Made by a program: the position numbers and the translations under genes | Part shown: in pieces, positions 45,014-54,984 of the stretch | Layout: the number at the start of each line of letters is the position of its first letter | Numbering within the stretch: the stretch's first letter is position 1 | Notes under the pieces: model-generated | The model's input: the letters and a program-made list of their open reading frames with translations, nothing else | Told to the model about the DNA's origin: nothing | Database searches by the model: none | Assembly (NCBI GenBank): GCA_963841205.1 | Contig: CAWJCH010000003.1 | Span: forward strand, 124,001 to 188,000 | Source: CAWAWP01 sp963841205 | GTDB lineage: Bacteria > Chloroflexota > Ktedonobacteria > Ktedonobacterales > JADMIN01 | Direction of reading: 5' to 3' | Length of the DNA stretch: 64,000 nt

Positions 45014-46330
45014 CTACCTCTCGCCCAGGGTTGCCATCGCGCATGCGCCCGCCACGCGTAGCGTCGAAGCCCCCTCGATGGCTGCCCGCACCCGCTGGCG
45101 CAGTTCCCCCGGCGCGAGAGGATCGAGCGTCACCCGCTCAGCCCCGAGGAATGCGGCGAAACGCACCAGCCCGCGCGCCAGCGCCTCCGCGAAGGCCGCC
45201 TCACCGGCTGGCGCATGCTCCTCCAGCCAGAAACCCAGCAGCATCAGCGTCGCCGTCGCGCGGTCGAGCTTCGGATCGAGCCGCCCCACCAGCCGGTCGC
45301 CCCACAGGATCGGCAGCGTGTAGTAGCCCCATCGCCGCTTCTCAACGGGCTTATAGACCTCCCAGATGTAGTCGAAGTCGAAGAGCCACGACGCCCGCCC
45401 CCGCGCGCTGACGATGTCTAGCGGCGCCAGAAAGACCGCCTCCTCGGTGGTGTTCGTCTCCAGGGGGCGCCACTCGTCGGGCACGCCGCCTGCCGCGACC
45501 GTTGCCAGCATCGGCAGATCCTCGCCGCGCAGCAGCCAGGCATCCTTCGACCCCTCGATCCGCACCCGCGCCAGCGTCCCCTCATCCACCAGCCGCCCCA
45601 CCACCCCCATCGCCTCGGCGGGCGAAACCTTGCGCCAGATCGCATCCGCCCACGCGGCCCGCCACATGCGCTCCGAGATAAGCCCCCAATGCGCCACCGG
45701 CTTGCGCGCGAAGAACGCCTCCGCCTCCTGCTCGCTGGCCGCGTGCCTCAAGGTCGCGGGCGCCACGCGCTCCAGCAGATCGTAGACACGCTCGAAGCGC
45801 ACCCGGTGATGCGTCATCAGCTCGCCCGTCAGCCAGAGGTAGTAGAGGGCCAGCGCCGTGTCCTTGCTCCCTCGACCACTGGTGACGCGCTCGCCCCCCG
45901 CGAAATCGCGGTTCCCCAACGGACCCCGCTCACGAATCGTCGCCCGCATCGCATCCAGCAGATCGCCATGCGTCGCGGCAAAATCCGCCCAGCGCACAGA
46001 GGTCTTGCGACGGTCCATGTGCAGCCGCCACGCCGGCAGCTCCTCCATCGGATACACGAACAGGCTGTCGCCATAGTCGAAGTACTGCCGATCCTGGTAG
46101 AGCAGTTCGTCCAGGTACTCGGGCCGATAGTCGATCACGCGGGACCACAGCACGATATCCTGGCTCCGCGCGATCACCTGCAACGGATCGAGCTGCACCG
46201 ACTCGATGGCCCGTATCGCCTCGGCGGTCCCGCGCTTGCCGGCCCAGCGCCGTCCCGGCCACAACCCCTGCTGCCCCAGGACGAAGCGGCGCGCGGCCAG
46301 CTTGGAGATGACGCCGTCGGTCGTCGCCAT
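45014..46330 (-). CDS. ycaQ: YcaQ/AlkX-like DNA glycosylase (winged-helix family)
   Basis: 438 aa. The N-terminal winged-helix region has ISKLAARRFVLGQQGLW and the family motif ESVQLDPLQVIARSQDIVLW, where the QxD residues are catalytic in the AlkX/YcaQ interstrand-crosslink glycosylases. Later motifs HWGLISERMWRAAWADAIWR and the C-terminal FLAPLDIVSARGRAS, PILWGDRLVGRLDPKLDR are typical. It unhooks alkylated purines. GGAGG before the ATG at 46330. Substrate range not known. Confidence 0.82.
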   Translation of the reverse strand: MATTDGVISKLAARRFVLGQQGLWPGRRWAGKRGTAEAIRAIESVQLDPLQVIARSQDIVLWSRVIDYRPEYLDELLYQDRQYFDYGDSLFVYPMEELPAWRLHMDRRKTSVRWADFAATHGDLLDAMRATIRERGPLGNRDFAGGERVTSGRGSKDTALALYYLWLTGELMTHHRVRFERVYDLLERVAPATLRHAASEQEAEAFFARKPVAHWGLISERMWRAAWADAIWRKVSPAEAMGVVGRLVDEGTLARVRIEGSKDAWLLRGEDLPMLATVAAGGVPDEWRPLETNTTEEAVFLAPLDIVSARGRASWLFDFDYIWEVYKPVEKRRWGYYTLPILWGDRLVGRLDPKLDRATATLMLLGFWLEEHAPAGEAAFAEALARGLVRFAAFLGAERVTLDPLAPGELRQRVRAAIEGASTLRVAGACAMATLGER

Positions 46331-46437
46331 ACGTATTCCTCCGCTCAGTGACCCCTCGCCATCCGTGAACGCATGTACTATACTGCGGGGTGTCCCCAGA
46401 TGGAGCAATCAAAGGACCTTTGCGAGAGGAGCGCCCC

Positions 46438-46863
46438 ATGAAACTCGCCAACGTGCGCCTGCTGGTCGCCGATTTCTCCGCCTCGTACGCCTTCTGGCGC
46501 GATGTGATGCAGCTTCCCGTCGCTTATGGCCCCGACACGCCGAACGCGCCCGACGGCTACGCCTACCTTACCCTCGGCGACGCGACCGACGCGGGCATCG
46601 AGCTCTTCAACCGCGCCGGCTTCGCCCAGTCCATCGCCCAGTCCATCGCCCAGTCCCCAGCGTCAGGCGCGGGCAACGCTCAGATCGTCCTCGTCCTCAA
46701 AGTGGACGACGTGGCCGCCACCTACGCCGATCTCGTCGCCCGCGGCGCCACCTCCGTCGCCGAGCCGAAGGACCGCCCGGACTGGGGCGCCCGCACCGCC
46801 CACATCAGCGACCCCGACGGCAACATCATCGAGCTCTACGCCTCGCTCTCCCCCAACTCGTAA
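46438..46863 (+). CDS. VOC (glyoxalase/bleomycin-resistance-like) protein
   Basis: 141 aa with two beta-alpha-beta-beta-beta modules: LLVADFSASYAFWRDVMQLP, and VLVLKVDDVAATYADLVARG followed by AHISDPDGNIIELYASL, which has the usual second-module acidic metal ligand. A 12-bp tandem duplication gives the repeat QSIAQSIAQS between the modules. GAGAGGAG precedes the ATG. Substrate unknown. Confidence 0.82.
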   Translation: MKLANVRLLVADFSASYAFWRDVMQLPVAYGPDTPNAPDGYAYLTLGDATDAGIELFNRAGFAQSIAQSIAQSPASGAGNAQIVLVLKVDDVAATYADLVARGATSVAEPKDRPDWGARTAHISDPDGNIIELYASLSPNS

Positions 46864-47377
46864 CCGTACGCCTGGAGCCATCCCCTCACGGGCATCCACC
46901 ACCGTTGGGTGCCCTTCTCTCCTTGTGCTCTCCCCCCAACTGTGCTATTCTGTAATCAGAACATTATTTCAATCCAAGGCGATTCGCCCCTCGCATCTGG
47001 GGAGCGCCCGTCGCACGCGAACCCGCGTGCTCGCCGTGTATGCCATCACTCCGTGGCCCCTTCCCTTGTAGGATGGGGTAGGGGTTAGGTCAGGAGGTAT
47101 CTCACTTCCGCCCTCGCCACGTCACCCCGCCCCAACACCGCATCTTCCCTCGAGAGAACGCGATCAAAACGCAAAAGCGGAAGGAAACGGAAACGAATAT
47201 CCAGGAGTTCCGGCCACCATGCTCCCCAGCTGTTCGCACCCGCCCCTGAAAAATCCACCCCTCACCCCAATTTCCGCCCCCTCCCATCGCACCCCGCCCT
47301 CCGTCCTCTCCGTTCCCTCCGCCCACCTCCGTTCCCTCCGTGTTAAAGCCTCCTCTCTTCCGCCCCCTCGCCACCGG
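46864..47377. other. Gap before the E1 promoter
   Basis: About 510 bases without a supported gene. It holds the arm GGGGTTAGGTC (47081-47091) of the repeat also seen after fabF, a C-rich pyrimidine stretch (47220-47360) that keeps a long frame open by composition, and an AT-richer patch at 46950-46970. Confidence 0.5.
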
Positions 47378-47407
47378 TTGCGACCGTCTGCCGCCCGTCG
47401 CTATAAT
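47378..47407 (+). promoter_or_regulatory. Sigma-70 promoter of the E1 dehydrogenase gene
   Basis: TTGCGA (47378-47383) and a perfect TATAAT (47402-47407) with an 18-base spacer. Transcription would start near 47414, giving a leader of about 95 bases before the ATG at 47510. This is the best -10 match in the window. Confidence 0.7.
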
Positions 47408-47509
47408 GGCGAGGATGGCCCCCGCGATCCCCGGCGATGTGGCCGAGCTTCGCAGCGCACCCTATTCCGCGATTTCGCTGGCCTCGGTTGGCGAGCTGGA
47501 GGTAGCACG

Positions 47510-49609
47510 ATGACAACGAACGTCACCGCACCGAGGACGGGCGCCGACGCCCGCACGCTCGACCCCATGGACCTCTACCGCACGATGGTCACGGCCCGCA
47601 CGCTCAACGACGTGCTCAAGGCCCGCAAGACCCAGGGCAAGTTCCCTTTCTACATCGGCTGCGCCGGCCACGAATCCAGCGCCGCGATGGTCGCCGCCCT
47701 GCGCGACGACGACTGGCTCTCACTCTACTACCGCGACCTCGCCGGCTGGCTCCAGCGCACCGGCGACATCCTCGGCGTGCTGCGCGCCGCCTATTCGCGC
47801 GTCACCGACCCGATGACCAGCGGGCGCAACATGCCCTCGCACTACAGCAGCCGTGAGCATCACATCCTGCCGACCTTCAGCGAGGTCGGCGGCCTTGCCC
47901 CCTTCGCCGGCGGGGTTGGCTGGGCGTTCAAGCGCGACGGCAGCCAGCGCGTGATCGCCTTCACCACCGGCGACGGCGGCGCCGCCACCAACGACTTCAA
48001 CGTTCTCCTGCGCCAGGCCAGCGTGCACAAGTTGCCCGTCCTCATCACTGTCTGGAACAACGACTGGGCCATCATGACGCCGCGCCAGCAGCAGTGGGCC
48101 GGCGACCTCACCGCCCAGGTCCGCGCGATGGACGCCATCGCCGTGGACGTCAACGCCGTCAACCCGTTCGAGGTCTACGACACCACGCGCGAGCTGGTCC
48201 AGCGCCTGCGCGACGGCGAAGGTCCCGCCTTCATGCACCTGCACGGCGGCCTGCTCGACGCCCACTCCAGCAGCACCGACATCCGCCGCTACCGCACCCG
48301 CGAAGAGATCGAAGAGACCACCCGCACCAAAGACCCCGTCAAGAAGATGGGCGAGCTGCTGATCGAGCAGGGCGTGATCCGCGAGTCCGACGTCGAGCGC
48401 ATCCACGACGAGATCAAGGCCGAGATCGACGCCGCCGAGGAGCAGGTGCTCGCCGAGCCGGAGGTGCCGGCCTCGCGCGTCACCGAGAAAGTGATCGAGA
48501 TCGGCCCCTGGCAGCCGCAGCCCGCTGGCGGACCCACCCGCCAGATCGCCATGATCGAGGCGCTCAACGACGGGTTGGTCGAGATCGTCAAGCGCGACCC
48601 TGGCTTCTTCGTCTACGGCCAAGACGTCGGCAGCTCCACCGGCGGCGTCTTCAACGTCACGCAGCGGCTGGTGAAGGAATATCCCGGCACCGCCATCAGC
48701 AGCGCCCTCAACGAACAGCTCATCGCCGGCATCGCCGCCGGCTGCAGCATGGCCGACGACCGCGCCCGCTGCGGCGAGGTCCAGTTCGTGGACTACCACC
48801 AGTCCGCCACGCAGACGATCCGCCTCGCCGCGCGCATCTACTATCAGTCCTTCGGCGACTGGAACTGCCCGATGCTGCTGCGCATGAAGTCCGGCTCCGG
48901 CGGCGGCGGCCCCATCTCGGATAGCGGCTCCGGCGGCGGCGCCTTCGGCCACTCCAACGCCGGCGAACAGTGGTTCACCACCGTCCCCGGCCTGATCACG
49001 ATCTGCCCCGCCACGCCGTACGACGCCAAGGGACTCTTGATCGAGGCCTCGCGCACCAAATCCCCCGTCGTCTTCCTCGAGCGCGGACGCCTCTACCGCG
49101 CCGAGCCGCCGCACGTCCGCAAGGGCGGCGCCGTCATCGACCAGTTGGCCCAGCTCTGGAGCGTCCCCGACGGCTACTACACCGAGCCGATCGGCAAGGC
49201 GCGCACGATCCGCCTGGGCAGCGGCGCGCCCTTCGCCACCATCGTCAGTTGGGGCACCATGCTGCTAGAGTCGGCCATCGCGGCGGCGCGCTTCACGGAG
49301 CAGCACGGCGGCGCCATCGACGTGATCGATCTCCGCACGCTGATGCCATTCGACGAGGATGCCATTCGCGCCTCCGTGCTGGAGACCAATCGCGCCATCG
49401 TCGTCAGCGAAGAGGCCGACTTCACCACCTTCGGGCGCCACATCCACTCGTGGATCGCCGAGCACTGCTTCTGGAAGCTCGACAACGCGCCCGCGCTGGT
49501 GCAGGCCGTCGCCGCGCCGCCCGCCCCCTACGACGGCCCCGAAGAGACCGCCTTCTACCCCACCGCCGACACCGTCGTCGCCGCCCTCGAGCAGTTCGCC
49601 CGCGAATAA
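47510..49609 (+). CDS. Fused alpha/beta E1 component of a 2-oxoacid dehydrogenase
   Basis: 699 aa. Residues 1-330 are the alpha subunit, with the thiamine diphosphate motif TTGDGGAATNDFNVLLRQAS ending in WNNDWAIMTP; residues 350-699 are the beta subunit (MIEALNDGLVEIVKRDPGFF, VYGQDVG, GEVQFVDYHQSATQTI). It decarboxylates a 2-oxoacid, branched-chain or pyruvate-like, and passes the acyl group to E2 lipoate. The two subunits are separate in most bacteria; fused forms occur in several phyla. No E2 or E3 gene is adjacent. GGAGG before the ATG at 47510 excludes the longer open frame. Confidence 0.88.
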   Translation: MTTNVTAPRTGADARTLDPMDLYRTMVTARTLNDVLKARKTQGKFPFYIGCAGHESSAAMVAALRDDDWLSLYYRDLAGWLQRTGDILGVLRAAYSRVTDPMTSGRNMPSHYSSREHHILPTFSEVGGLAPFAGGVGWAFKRDGSQRVIAFTTGDGGAATNDFNVLLRQASVHKLPVLITVWNNDWAIMTPRQQQWAGDLTAQVRAMDAIAVDVNAVNPFEVYDTTRELVQRLRDGEGPAFMHLHGGLLDAHSSSTDIRRYRTREEIEETTRTKDPVKKMGELLIEQGVIRESDVERIHDEIKAEIDAAEEQVLAEPEVPASRVTEKVIEIGPWQPQPAGGPTRQIAMIEALNDGLVEIVKRDPGFFVYGQDVGSSTGGVFNVTQRLVKEYPGTAISSALNEQLIAGIAAGCSMADDRARCGEVQFVDYHQSATQTIRLAARIYYQSFGDWNCPMLLRMKSGSGGGGPISDSGSGGGAFGHSNAGEQWFTTVPGLITICPATPYDAKGLLIEASRTKSPVVFLERGRLYRAEPPHVRKGGAVIDQLAQLWSVPDGYYTEPIGKARTIRLGSGAPFATIVSWGTMLLESAIAAARFTEQHGGAIDVIDLRTLMPFDEDAIRASVLETNRAIVVSEEADFTTFGRHIHSWIAEHCFWKLDNAPALVQAVAAPPAPYDGPEETAFYPTADTVVAALEQFARE

Positions 49610-49696
49610 CGGAGGCACTGACAAGGAGGTGAAGTCAGGCGAACCTACAGGTCACCCGGCTTCACCTATCCCCTGGCGCGGCTCTAGAGCCCTCGC

Positions 49697-50431
49697 TCAC
49701 TCGTAATACTCCGGCGCGGTCTTCAGCGTCTGCCACTGTCGCGCGTCGTGGCCGAAGACGACCAGCGCTACCTGCTCGCGTTCGACGATCTCCAACAGCT
49801 TCCGGGTGCTGGCGCGCAGTTGCTCCTCATCGTCGTCCAGCGGCCAGGCGCGCCGCTCCGGCGTGAAGAGCCTTTCCAGCACCACCGCGTCAATCGCCAG
49901 CAGCACCGTTCCCGTTTGTGGCAGATGCACCAGCACGGACTGATGACCCAGCGTATGTCCACTCGTCTCGATCAGCGTCACGCCGGACGCAAGTTCGGCG
50001 TCTCCCTCCACCAGCCGATAGCGCAGCGCGGGCGCATCCCAGTGGGCGCGGGTGGCGGCAAAGCGCGGATGTCCGCTCGTCGCCAACTCGTAGTGCGCCC
50101 GCTGCACGATCAACTCCGCCTTCGTGAAGGCATCGTGAGAGCCCGCGTGATCGGTGTCGAAGTGGCTGCAAATCAGCACGTCAATGTCATCAGGACGCAG
50201 GCCGATGGCGGCCAGTTGCGTGATCACGCTGCGCTCAGGGTCGCTCGGCGGCGCGCCCGGTGACGGCTGATGGTCGGCGGGCAGCCCGCTGTCGATCAGG
50301 ATGTTCTTGTCGTCGCTCGTCTGAATCAGGTAGCAGACCGACATGCCGTAGAGGCTCTCGCCAATCGTGATCGTCCCCGTCTGCGCCTGGATCAAATAGA
50401 GCCGTATCGGTGTTCCGCCAATTGTCGTCAT
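49697..50431 (-). CDS. MBL-fold hydrolase, N-acyl homoserine lactonase-like
   Basis: 244 aa. Metal ligands: SHFDTDHAGS (HxDxDH-type variant of HxHxDH), the His of ETSGHTLGHQSVLV, the Asp of LLAIDAVVL and the His of VVFGHDARQW. The layout follows AiiA-like quorum-quenching lactonases, but with Asp in place of the second His (HFDTDH), as in several AttM/AiiB-like proteins. GGAGGATGG precedes the ATG at 50431. Substrate not proven. Confidence 0.82.
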   Translation of the reverse strand: MTTIGGTPIRLYLIQAQTGTITIGESLYGMSVCYLIQTSDDKNILIDSGLPADHQPSPGAPPSDPERSVITQLAAIGLRPDDIDVLICSHFDTDHAGSHDAFTKAELIVQRAHYELATSGHPRFAATRAHWDAPALRYRLVEGDAELASGVTLIETSGHTLGHQSVLVHLPQTGTVLLAIDAVVLERLFTPERRAWPLDDDEEQLRASTRKLLEIVEREQVALVVFGHDARQWQTLKTAPEYYE

Positions 50432-50742
50432 GTCTCCATCCTCCACCAAGCTGCGCCGCCTTCACGGCCATCCCTCTAAAACGGTTCGTTCGCAGAAGGC
50501 CGTGTAGCCCTACGCCTGTCATGCAGGCATTCGATGGTATCACACGAACGACGCGTCCTCTCAATGCCCATCCCACCGCAAGACGGAGGTGGTCCATGTG
50601 CCCGTTTGGCCGTCGTGTGCTCGCCACTAAGCCACGCTCGTCCTGATTGCGAACGGATCGCTTGTATAAGGACGTGACAACTCGGACCTCCCAGGAGTGG
50701 AGCGCGGCGCGGAGCCGTGAGGGCCGAGGGAAGGGGTGAAGG

Positions 50743-50976
50743 ATGATGCTCGCAACGCACAGCGCCATTAAAGTGGCCACGCGCACCGATGTGGATGACG
50801 ATGCGCTCGATCGCTTGATGAACGATGGGCCAGAGCCGCCGGTGTCCTTCTTCTCGGACGAGAGCTTCGGCACTGCGGCTGAGTGCGCGGCGGATGCGCT
50901 CTTCGTGAAGCGGCTCTCGCTGATCGTCGTGCCTGCCGTGTTGCTGCTCTGCCTGCTGACGCTGGTTCTGGCGTAG
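50743..50976 (+). CDS. Small single-helix membrane protein
   Basis: 77 aa: an acidic soluble part (VDDDALDRLMNDGPEPPVSF) and a C-terminal tail anchor (LSLIVVPAVLLLCLLTLVLA). GAAGG immediately precedes two ATGs in a row. No family recognised. Confidence 0.45.
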   Translation: MMLATHSAIKVATRTDVDDDALDRLMNDGPEPPVSFFSDESFGTAAECAADALFVKRLSLIVVPAVLLLCLLTLVLA

Positions 50977-51104
50977 CCCACCGTCTCGCGCGAAGGAAGT
51001 GCGCTTGCATGCATGCCTACGTCCCGTGCTACCGTGCTCGATGTCCGCGCGACGTGCCGGCCAGAGGACTGGAGCACACCGCGAAGGCGTGAGAGGGAGC
51101 AGCG

Positions 51105-51275
51105 GTGAAGGTCGCGTGCATCTTTGCCGCCAGCGGGCACACCGCCGGCTACAAGCTTGGCAAGATGATCCTACCGCGACTCGAGGAGGGATACCGTGGC
51201 GTCGAGGTGGGTCAAATCCCATGGATTCAGGGTTTATCCCCGTCCTGTACATCTACCCAGCTAGTTTGGTATTAG
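51105..51275 (+). pseudogene. DsrE-like protein, N-terminal fragment 1
   Basis: 56 codons from a GTG with GAGAGGGAG upstream. VACIFAASGHTAGYKLGKMI and LPRLEEGYRGVEV match the fragment at 54536 and the start of DsrE-family proteins; after GVEV the frame runs into unrelated sequence (GQIPWIQGLSP) and stops. It lies just before the ABC permease gene. Confidence 0.6.
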
Positions 51276-51322
51276 TAGTTGTAGGTGACACGCTCGGCCC
51301 CGAGCAATGCAGCGGAGGAATC

Positions 51323-54280
51323 ATGGCCCGTTCAGTCTCGACGGCGCCCCGACGGCGCGGCATCCCCTTCGTGACGACGGCGACGCTCGCGTTCTGGCGG
51401 TTGCGCCAGACCTGGCGCTTGCTGCTGGTCTCGGGCCTCGGCGCGCTCGCCGCGGTGATGCTGGTCTGTGCCGTGCCGCTCTTCTCCCAGGTGGCCACGA
51501 GCGCCGGCCTGCGCACCCAGCTTGCGCAGTTGCACGAAGGGCCGCTGGTGGTAGTCTCCGGCGTGATGCTGACTCCCTCCTCGGACCTGATCCCGCGTGC
51601 GCAGTCCCAGATTGACCGCGTAGTGCGCGGCGAGCTGGGCGCCTACCTGGCACCCGGCGCGCCTGCCGCGTCGACGGAGTTTTTCGTCGACCTCAGCGGC
51701 ATATCCAGCACCGGGGGCGTTCCGGATGGCGTCGACATCGTCGGGGCGGATCTCTCCGGCGACACCTCAGCGTATTCGCTGGTCGCCGGCAGGCTGCCAA
51801 GCAAGAAGAGCGGCGACCTGGAGGTGGCGGTCTCGCAGGACATGGCGACGCGCTATGGGCTGGCGGTCGGCATGACCCAGAGCTTCATCGACCCAGTCCC
51901 ACCGGTCCCGCCGTCCATCACGGCGCACATCGTTGGCATCCTGGCGCAGCCGCCGGCACGGCCCGCCGCGGATCAGGTTTCCTCGACAGAGTCGTTTCGC
52001 GGCGGTGTCTCTGCCTACTTCCCGGGCGACGTGGTGCTGGCCTCGAACGACACGCTGGTTGCCGTCGGCAGCGCCTTGGCCGACCAGGGTATCATGGCGT
52101 CGCTGTTTGTGCAATGGACGTATCACCTCGACCTGTCGCGCCTCAGCGTGGACTCGCTCGATGACCTGCCGAGCCGCCTACAGGCGCTGCAAGTCACCGA
52201 TACCGAGGCACTGAACGCCGATCTCGGCCTCAATCTCGACGGCGCCGACACGATCCGCCCGATCCTCTCCGAGTATCAGGAGCGCCTCTTCATCGCGCAG
52301 ATCCCCGTGGGCTTCCTGTTGATCCAGGTGATCGGCCTGGTGCTGCTCTTCATCGCCCTGATGGTCACCATCCTGGTGGACAGTCAGGCCGATGCCATCG
52401 CCGTGCTGCGCAGTCGCGGCGCCCCGCGTACCCTGGTGCTGCGCGCCATGACGGTGCAGAGTGTCGGCGTGGGGTTGCTGGCGCTGGTGGCGGGGCCGCT
52501 GCTCGCGCTGGCGCTCGTGGGTGTCATCGCCGGCGCCGCGCTGCCGTCCGACCAACGCGGCGTGCTCAACCTGCTCTCGAACAATCCCCTGGCGGCGGCG
52601 TGGAGTGTGCGCTGGTTCGCGCTGGCCGCCGCCGCCTGCGCCATCATCGCCATGATCGTCTCCACGCGCAGAGCGGCCGGCAATAACGTGCTGGCGCTGC
52701 GGCGCGAATCCGCGCGGGTCACAGGGCGACCGCTCTGGCAGCGGCTCAACCTCGATCTGGTTTTCGCCGCCAGCGCCGTGCTGGGCTATGCCGCCTACAC
52801 CTACATCATCTCCTACGTTGGCGGCTACGACCGGACGTTCCTCTCCGTGGTCTCGCTCTTCGCTACGCTCGCCCTGATGCTGGCGGCGGCGCTGCTCTTC
52901 CTGCGCTTCTTTCCGCTGCTGCTGGGTCTACTGGCGCGCCTCGCCGCCCGCGGGCGAACCGCGGCGCCGGTGCTGGCGATCGGCCAGATGGCGCGCGCGC
53001 CCAAACAAGCCAGCCGCATGATGCTGCTGCTGGCCTTCTCGGCGGCCTTCACACTCTCCGCGCTGATCTTCGCCGCCTCGCAGGCGCAGCGCGTGCTCGA
53101 TGTGGCCCTCTACCAGACGGGCGCGGACTTCCGTGGCAGCGTCTCGCCCGCCATCATTAGCACCACCGGCCCGAACGTCGTGCACGCGCTCAGCGCGGAG
53201 TATGGGGCGATTCGCGGTGTCACCTCGGCCACACCCGTCTACGACGTGCAGGTCTACGGCGCTTCTATGCCGATAGAGCTGCTCGCCGTGGACGCCGACA
53301 CCTTTGCCAAGACGGCCATCTGGAGCGAGCAAGATGCCTCGGCCCCGCTCACCAGCCTGATGGCGGCGCTCGCTTCCCGGCGGAGCGGTGCGACCGATGT
53401 AGTGCCCGCGGTGGTGGACGATGTGACCTGGCAGATGCTGAACCTTACGCAAGGGGCCAGCTTCACCCTTGGGTTCCCATCCTCACAGAGCATCTCGCCC
53501 GTCCCGCTCACCTTTCTCGCTGAGGCGCATGTGCAGCACATCCCGCCGATCAACGACGGCGAAGGCGCGCTGCAAGGCTATGGCTCGGGTGGCATCCTGG
53601 TGGACTTCGCGACGCTCAACGCGATCCACACCGCGACGACCACCGTCGTTGGCGCGACGGGGAACTCGACCGCGGGGCTGACGCCGAACGGCATCTGGCT
53701 GCGCACGGCCCAGGACGCCGCCTCGCTGGCGAGCGTGCGCGCGGCGTTGACGGCCGGCCCGCTCGCGGTGGGCGACCTGCTCGACCGCCGCAAGGCGGTC
53801 GCGAACGCCGTGCGCGACGCATTGTACATTGACCTGCTGGGCGTGCTAGCCATCGCCGCCGGCACGGCGCTGACGCTGGCACTGGTGGGCATCCTGCTCG
53901 GATCCTGGCTCAGCGCGCGCACCCGCCTGATCAGCTTTGCCCTTTTGCGCGCCTTCGGCAGCGAGCCGGCACAGCTCGCCGGCGTGTTGCTGTGGGAGCA
54001 GGGCATTATCTACACCCTGGCGCTCGGCCTGGGCGTGGTGATGGGCTTCGCGCTGGCCGCGGCGGTGCTGCCCGTCATCATCTTCACCAACGGTACCCTC
54101 CAGCAGACCATCGACACATTGGCGTCGGACGTGCCGCCAATCCAGATCGTCGTGCCGTGGCCGGCGGTCGGTGCGGTGCTCGGTGGTCTGCTGTTGCTCT
54201 GCGGTGCCGCCGTCCTGCTGATGACCCGCGTCGTCGCTCACCCCTCCATCGGCCAGACCATGCGCCTAAACGAAGATTGA
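51323..54280 (+). CDS. Large FtsX/MacB-type ABC transporter permease
   Basis: 985 aa from the ATG at 51323 (GGAGG upstream). An N-terminal helix (about 33-55), a large external domain, then the first FtsX domain (about 325-470; FLLIQVIGLVLLFIALMVTI, then QADAIAVLRSRGAP), two further helices, a second external domain, and the second FtsX domain (about 833-980; SWLSARTRLISFALLRAFGS). Proteins of this type move lipids or peptides with a MacB/LolD-like ATPase. No ATPase gene is nearby. The gene is bracketed by two DsrE fragments, which suggests insertion or duplication. Confidence 0.85.
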   Translation: MARSVSTAPRRRGIPFVTTATLAFWRLRQTWRLLLVSGLGALAAVMLVCAVPLFSQVATSAGLRTQLAQLHEGPLVVVSGVMLTPSSDLIPRAQSQIDRVVRGELGAYLAPGAPAASTEFFVDLSGISSTGGVPDGVDIVGADLSGDTSAYSLVAGRLPSKKSGDLEVAVSQDMATRYGLAVGMTQSFIDPVPPVPPSITAHIVGILAQPPARPAADQVSSTESFRGGVSAYFPGDVVLASNDTLVAVGSALADQGIMASLFVQWTYHLDLSRLSVDSLDDLPSRLQALQVTDTEALNADLGLNLDGADTIRPILSEYQERLFIAQIPVGFLLIQVIGLVLLFIALMVTILVDSQADAIAVLRSRGAPRTLVLRAMTVQSVGVGLLALVAGPLLALALVGVIAGAALPSDQRGVLNLLSNNPLAAAWSVRWFALAAAACAIIAMIVSTRRAAGNNVLALRRESARVTGRPLWQRLNLDLVFAASAVLGYAAYTYIISYVGGYDRTFLSVVSLFATLALMLAAALLFLRFFPLLLGLLARLAARGRTAAPVLAIGQMARAPKQASRMMLLLAFSAAFTLSALIFAASQAQRVLDVALYQTGADFRGSVSPAIISTTGPNVVHALSAEYGAIRGVTSATPVYDVQVYGASMPIELLAVDADTFAKTAIWSEQDASAPLTSLMAALASRRSGATDVVPAVVDDVTWQMLNLTQGASFTLGFPSSQSISPVPLTFLAEAHVQHIPPINDGEGALQGYGSGGILVDFATLNAIHTATTTVVGATGNSTAGLTPNGIWLRTAQDAASLASVRAALTAGPLAVGDLLDRRKAVANAVRDALYIDLLGVLAIAAGTALTLALVGILLGSWLSARTRLISFALLRAFGSEPAQLAGVLLWEQGIIYTLALGLGVVMGFALAAAVLPVIIFTNGTLQQTIDTLASDVPPIQIVVPWPAVGAVLGGLLLLCGAAVLLMTRVVAHPSIGQTMRLNED

Positions 54281-54535
54281 CCACAAGGGCTTGCTGCACG
54301 GAGGACACGGAGTTTGCTACGAAGGAATCGGAGAGCGGAGCATACGCACACGCGCTATCTCAGCATCATCGATGGGGGCGCTCTTCTCCAGGAGAGGTTA
54401 AAATTAGGGTTAGATGGCTTGGCCTCACGTGTGGCTCAAGCCTGATCTTATCCCACATATTCTCTCATGGCAGTCTACTTGATTGCTGCTGCTTACACCT
54501 GCAACAGGGCTTGAGAAGGGAATGGATCAGGGGTT

Positions 54536-54682
54536 ATGAAGGTCGCATACATTTTCGCCACGAGTGGGCATACGGCCAGCTACAAGCTCGGCAAGATGAT
54601 CCTGCCGCAGTTGGAAGAGGGGCGCCACGGCGTCGAGGTCGTCGGCATGTTCTTCTTCGATGACGATACGCACTGTGCATAG
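54536..54682 (+). pseudogene. DsrE-like protein, N-terminal fragment 2
   Basis: 48 codons: VAYIFATSGHTASYKLGKMI, LPQLEEGRHGVEVVGMFFFD and a stop after DDTHCA. It covers the first beta-alpha-beta unit of a DsrE-like fold and then ends. Homologous over its first 35 residues to the fragment at 51105, on the far side of the ABC permease gene. Confidence 0.65.
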
Positions 54683-54984
54683 GCGTTCATAGTGGTCTGC
54701 CGTTTTCGTATTTCTCACTCTTCTATCTTGAATATTGTTCACGTTCGTCCAGGCTTTTCTCTCCGCGTTGGGGTCAATCTTGGGATCAGATTGCTGCCAT
54801 TCGCTCCTAAGCATAGGAAGGTATTCAGAGCTGGAGTGTGGCGCTACGGCGCGAGCCAGAACGCGAGCTCTACAGCACAAGCCGCGCCAAGCAAGCGCAC
54901 AATGCGAACTTGGTTGGGGAACGCCGCACACGCGGATTGGGCAACGTTGCAGGTGAAAAGGCGGGTGGGGCTGTCCTGGAGGGA
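54683..54984. other. Gap, no gene supported
   Basis: About 300 bases after the second DsrE fragment. Open frames on both strands are short and lack family resemblance. Probably debris of the rearrangement. Confidence 0.4.

Noticed and set aside
47219..47509. N-terminal extension of the E1 dehydrogenase by 97 codons
   Set aside because: The stretch is pyrimidine-rich, Pro/Ser-rich when translated, and contains the sigma-70 promoter; GGAGG sits directly before the ATG at 47510.
47720..49114. 464-codon minus-strand frame inside the E1 dehydrogenase gene
   Set aside because: Val/Ala/Gly/Asp-rich shadow composition; the plus strand has clear thiamine-enzyme motifs.
50999..51322. N-terminal extension of the ABC permease
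   Set aside because: It runs over the DsrE fragment in another frame; GGAGG precedes the ATG at 51323, where the family-like sequence begins.
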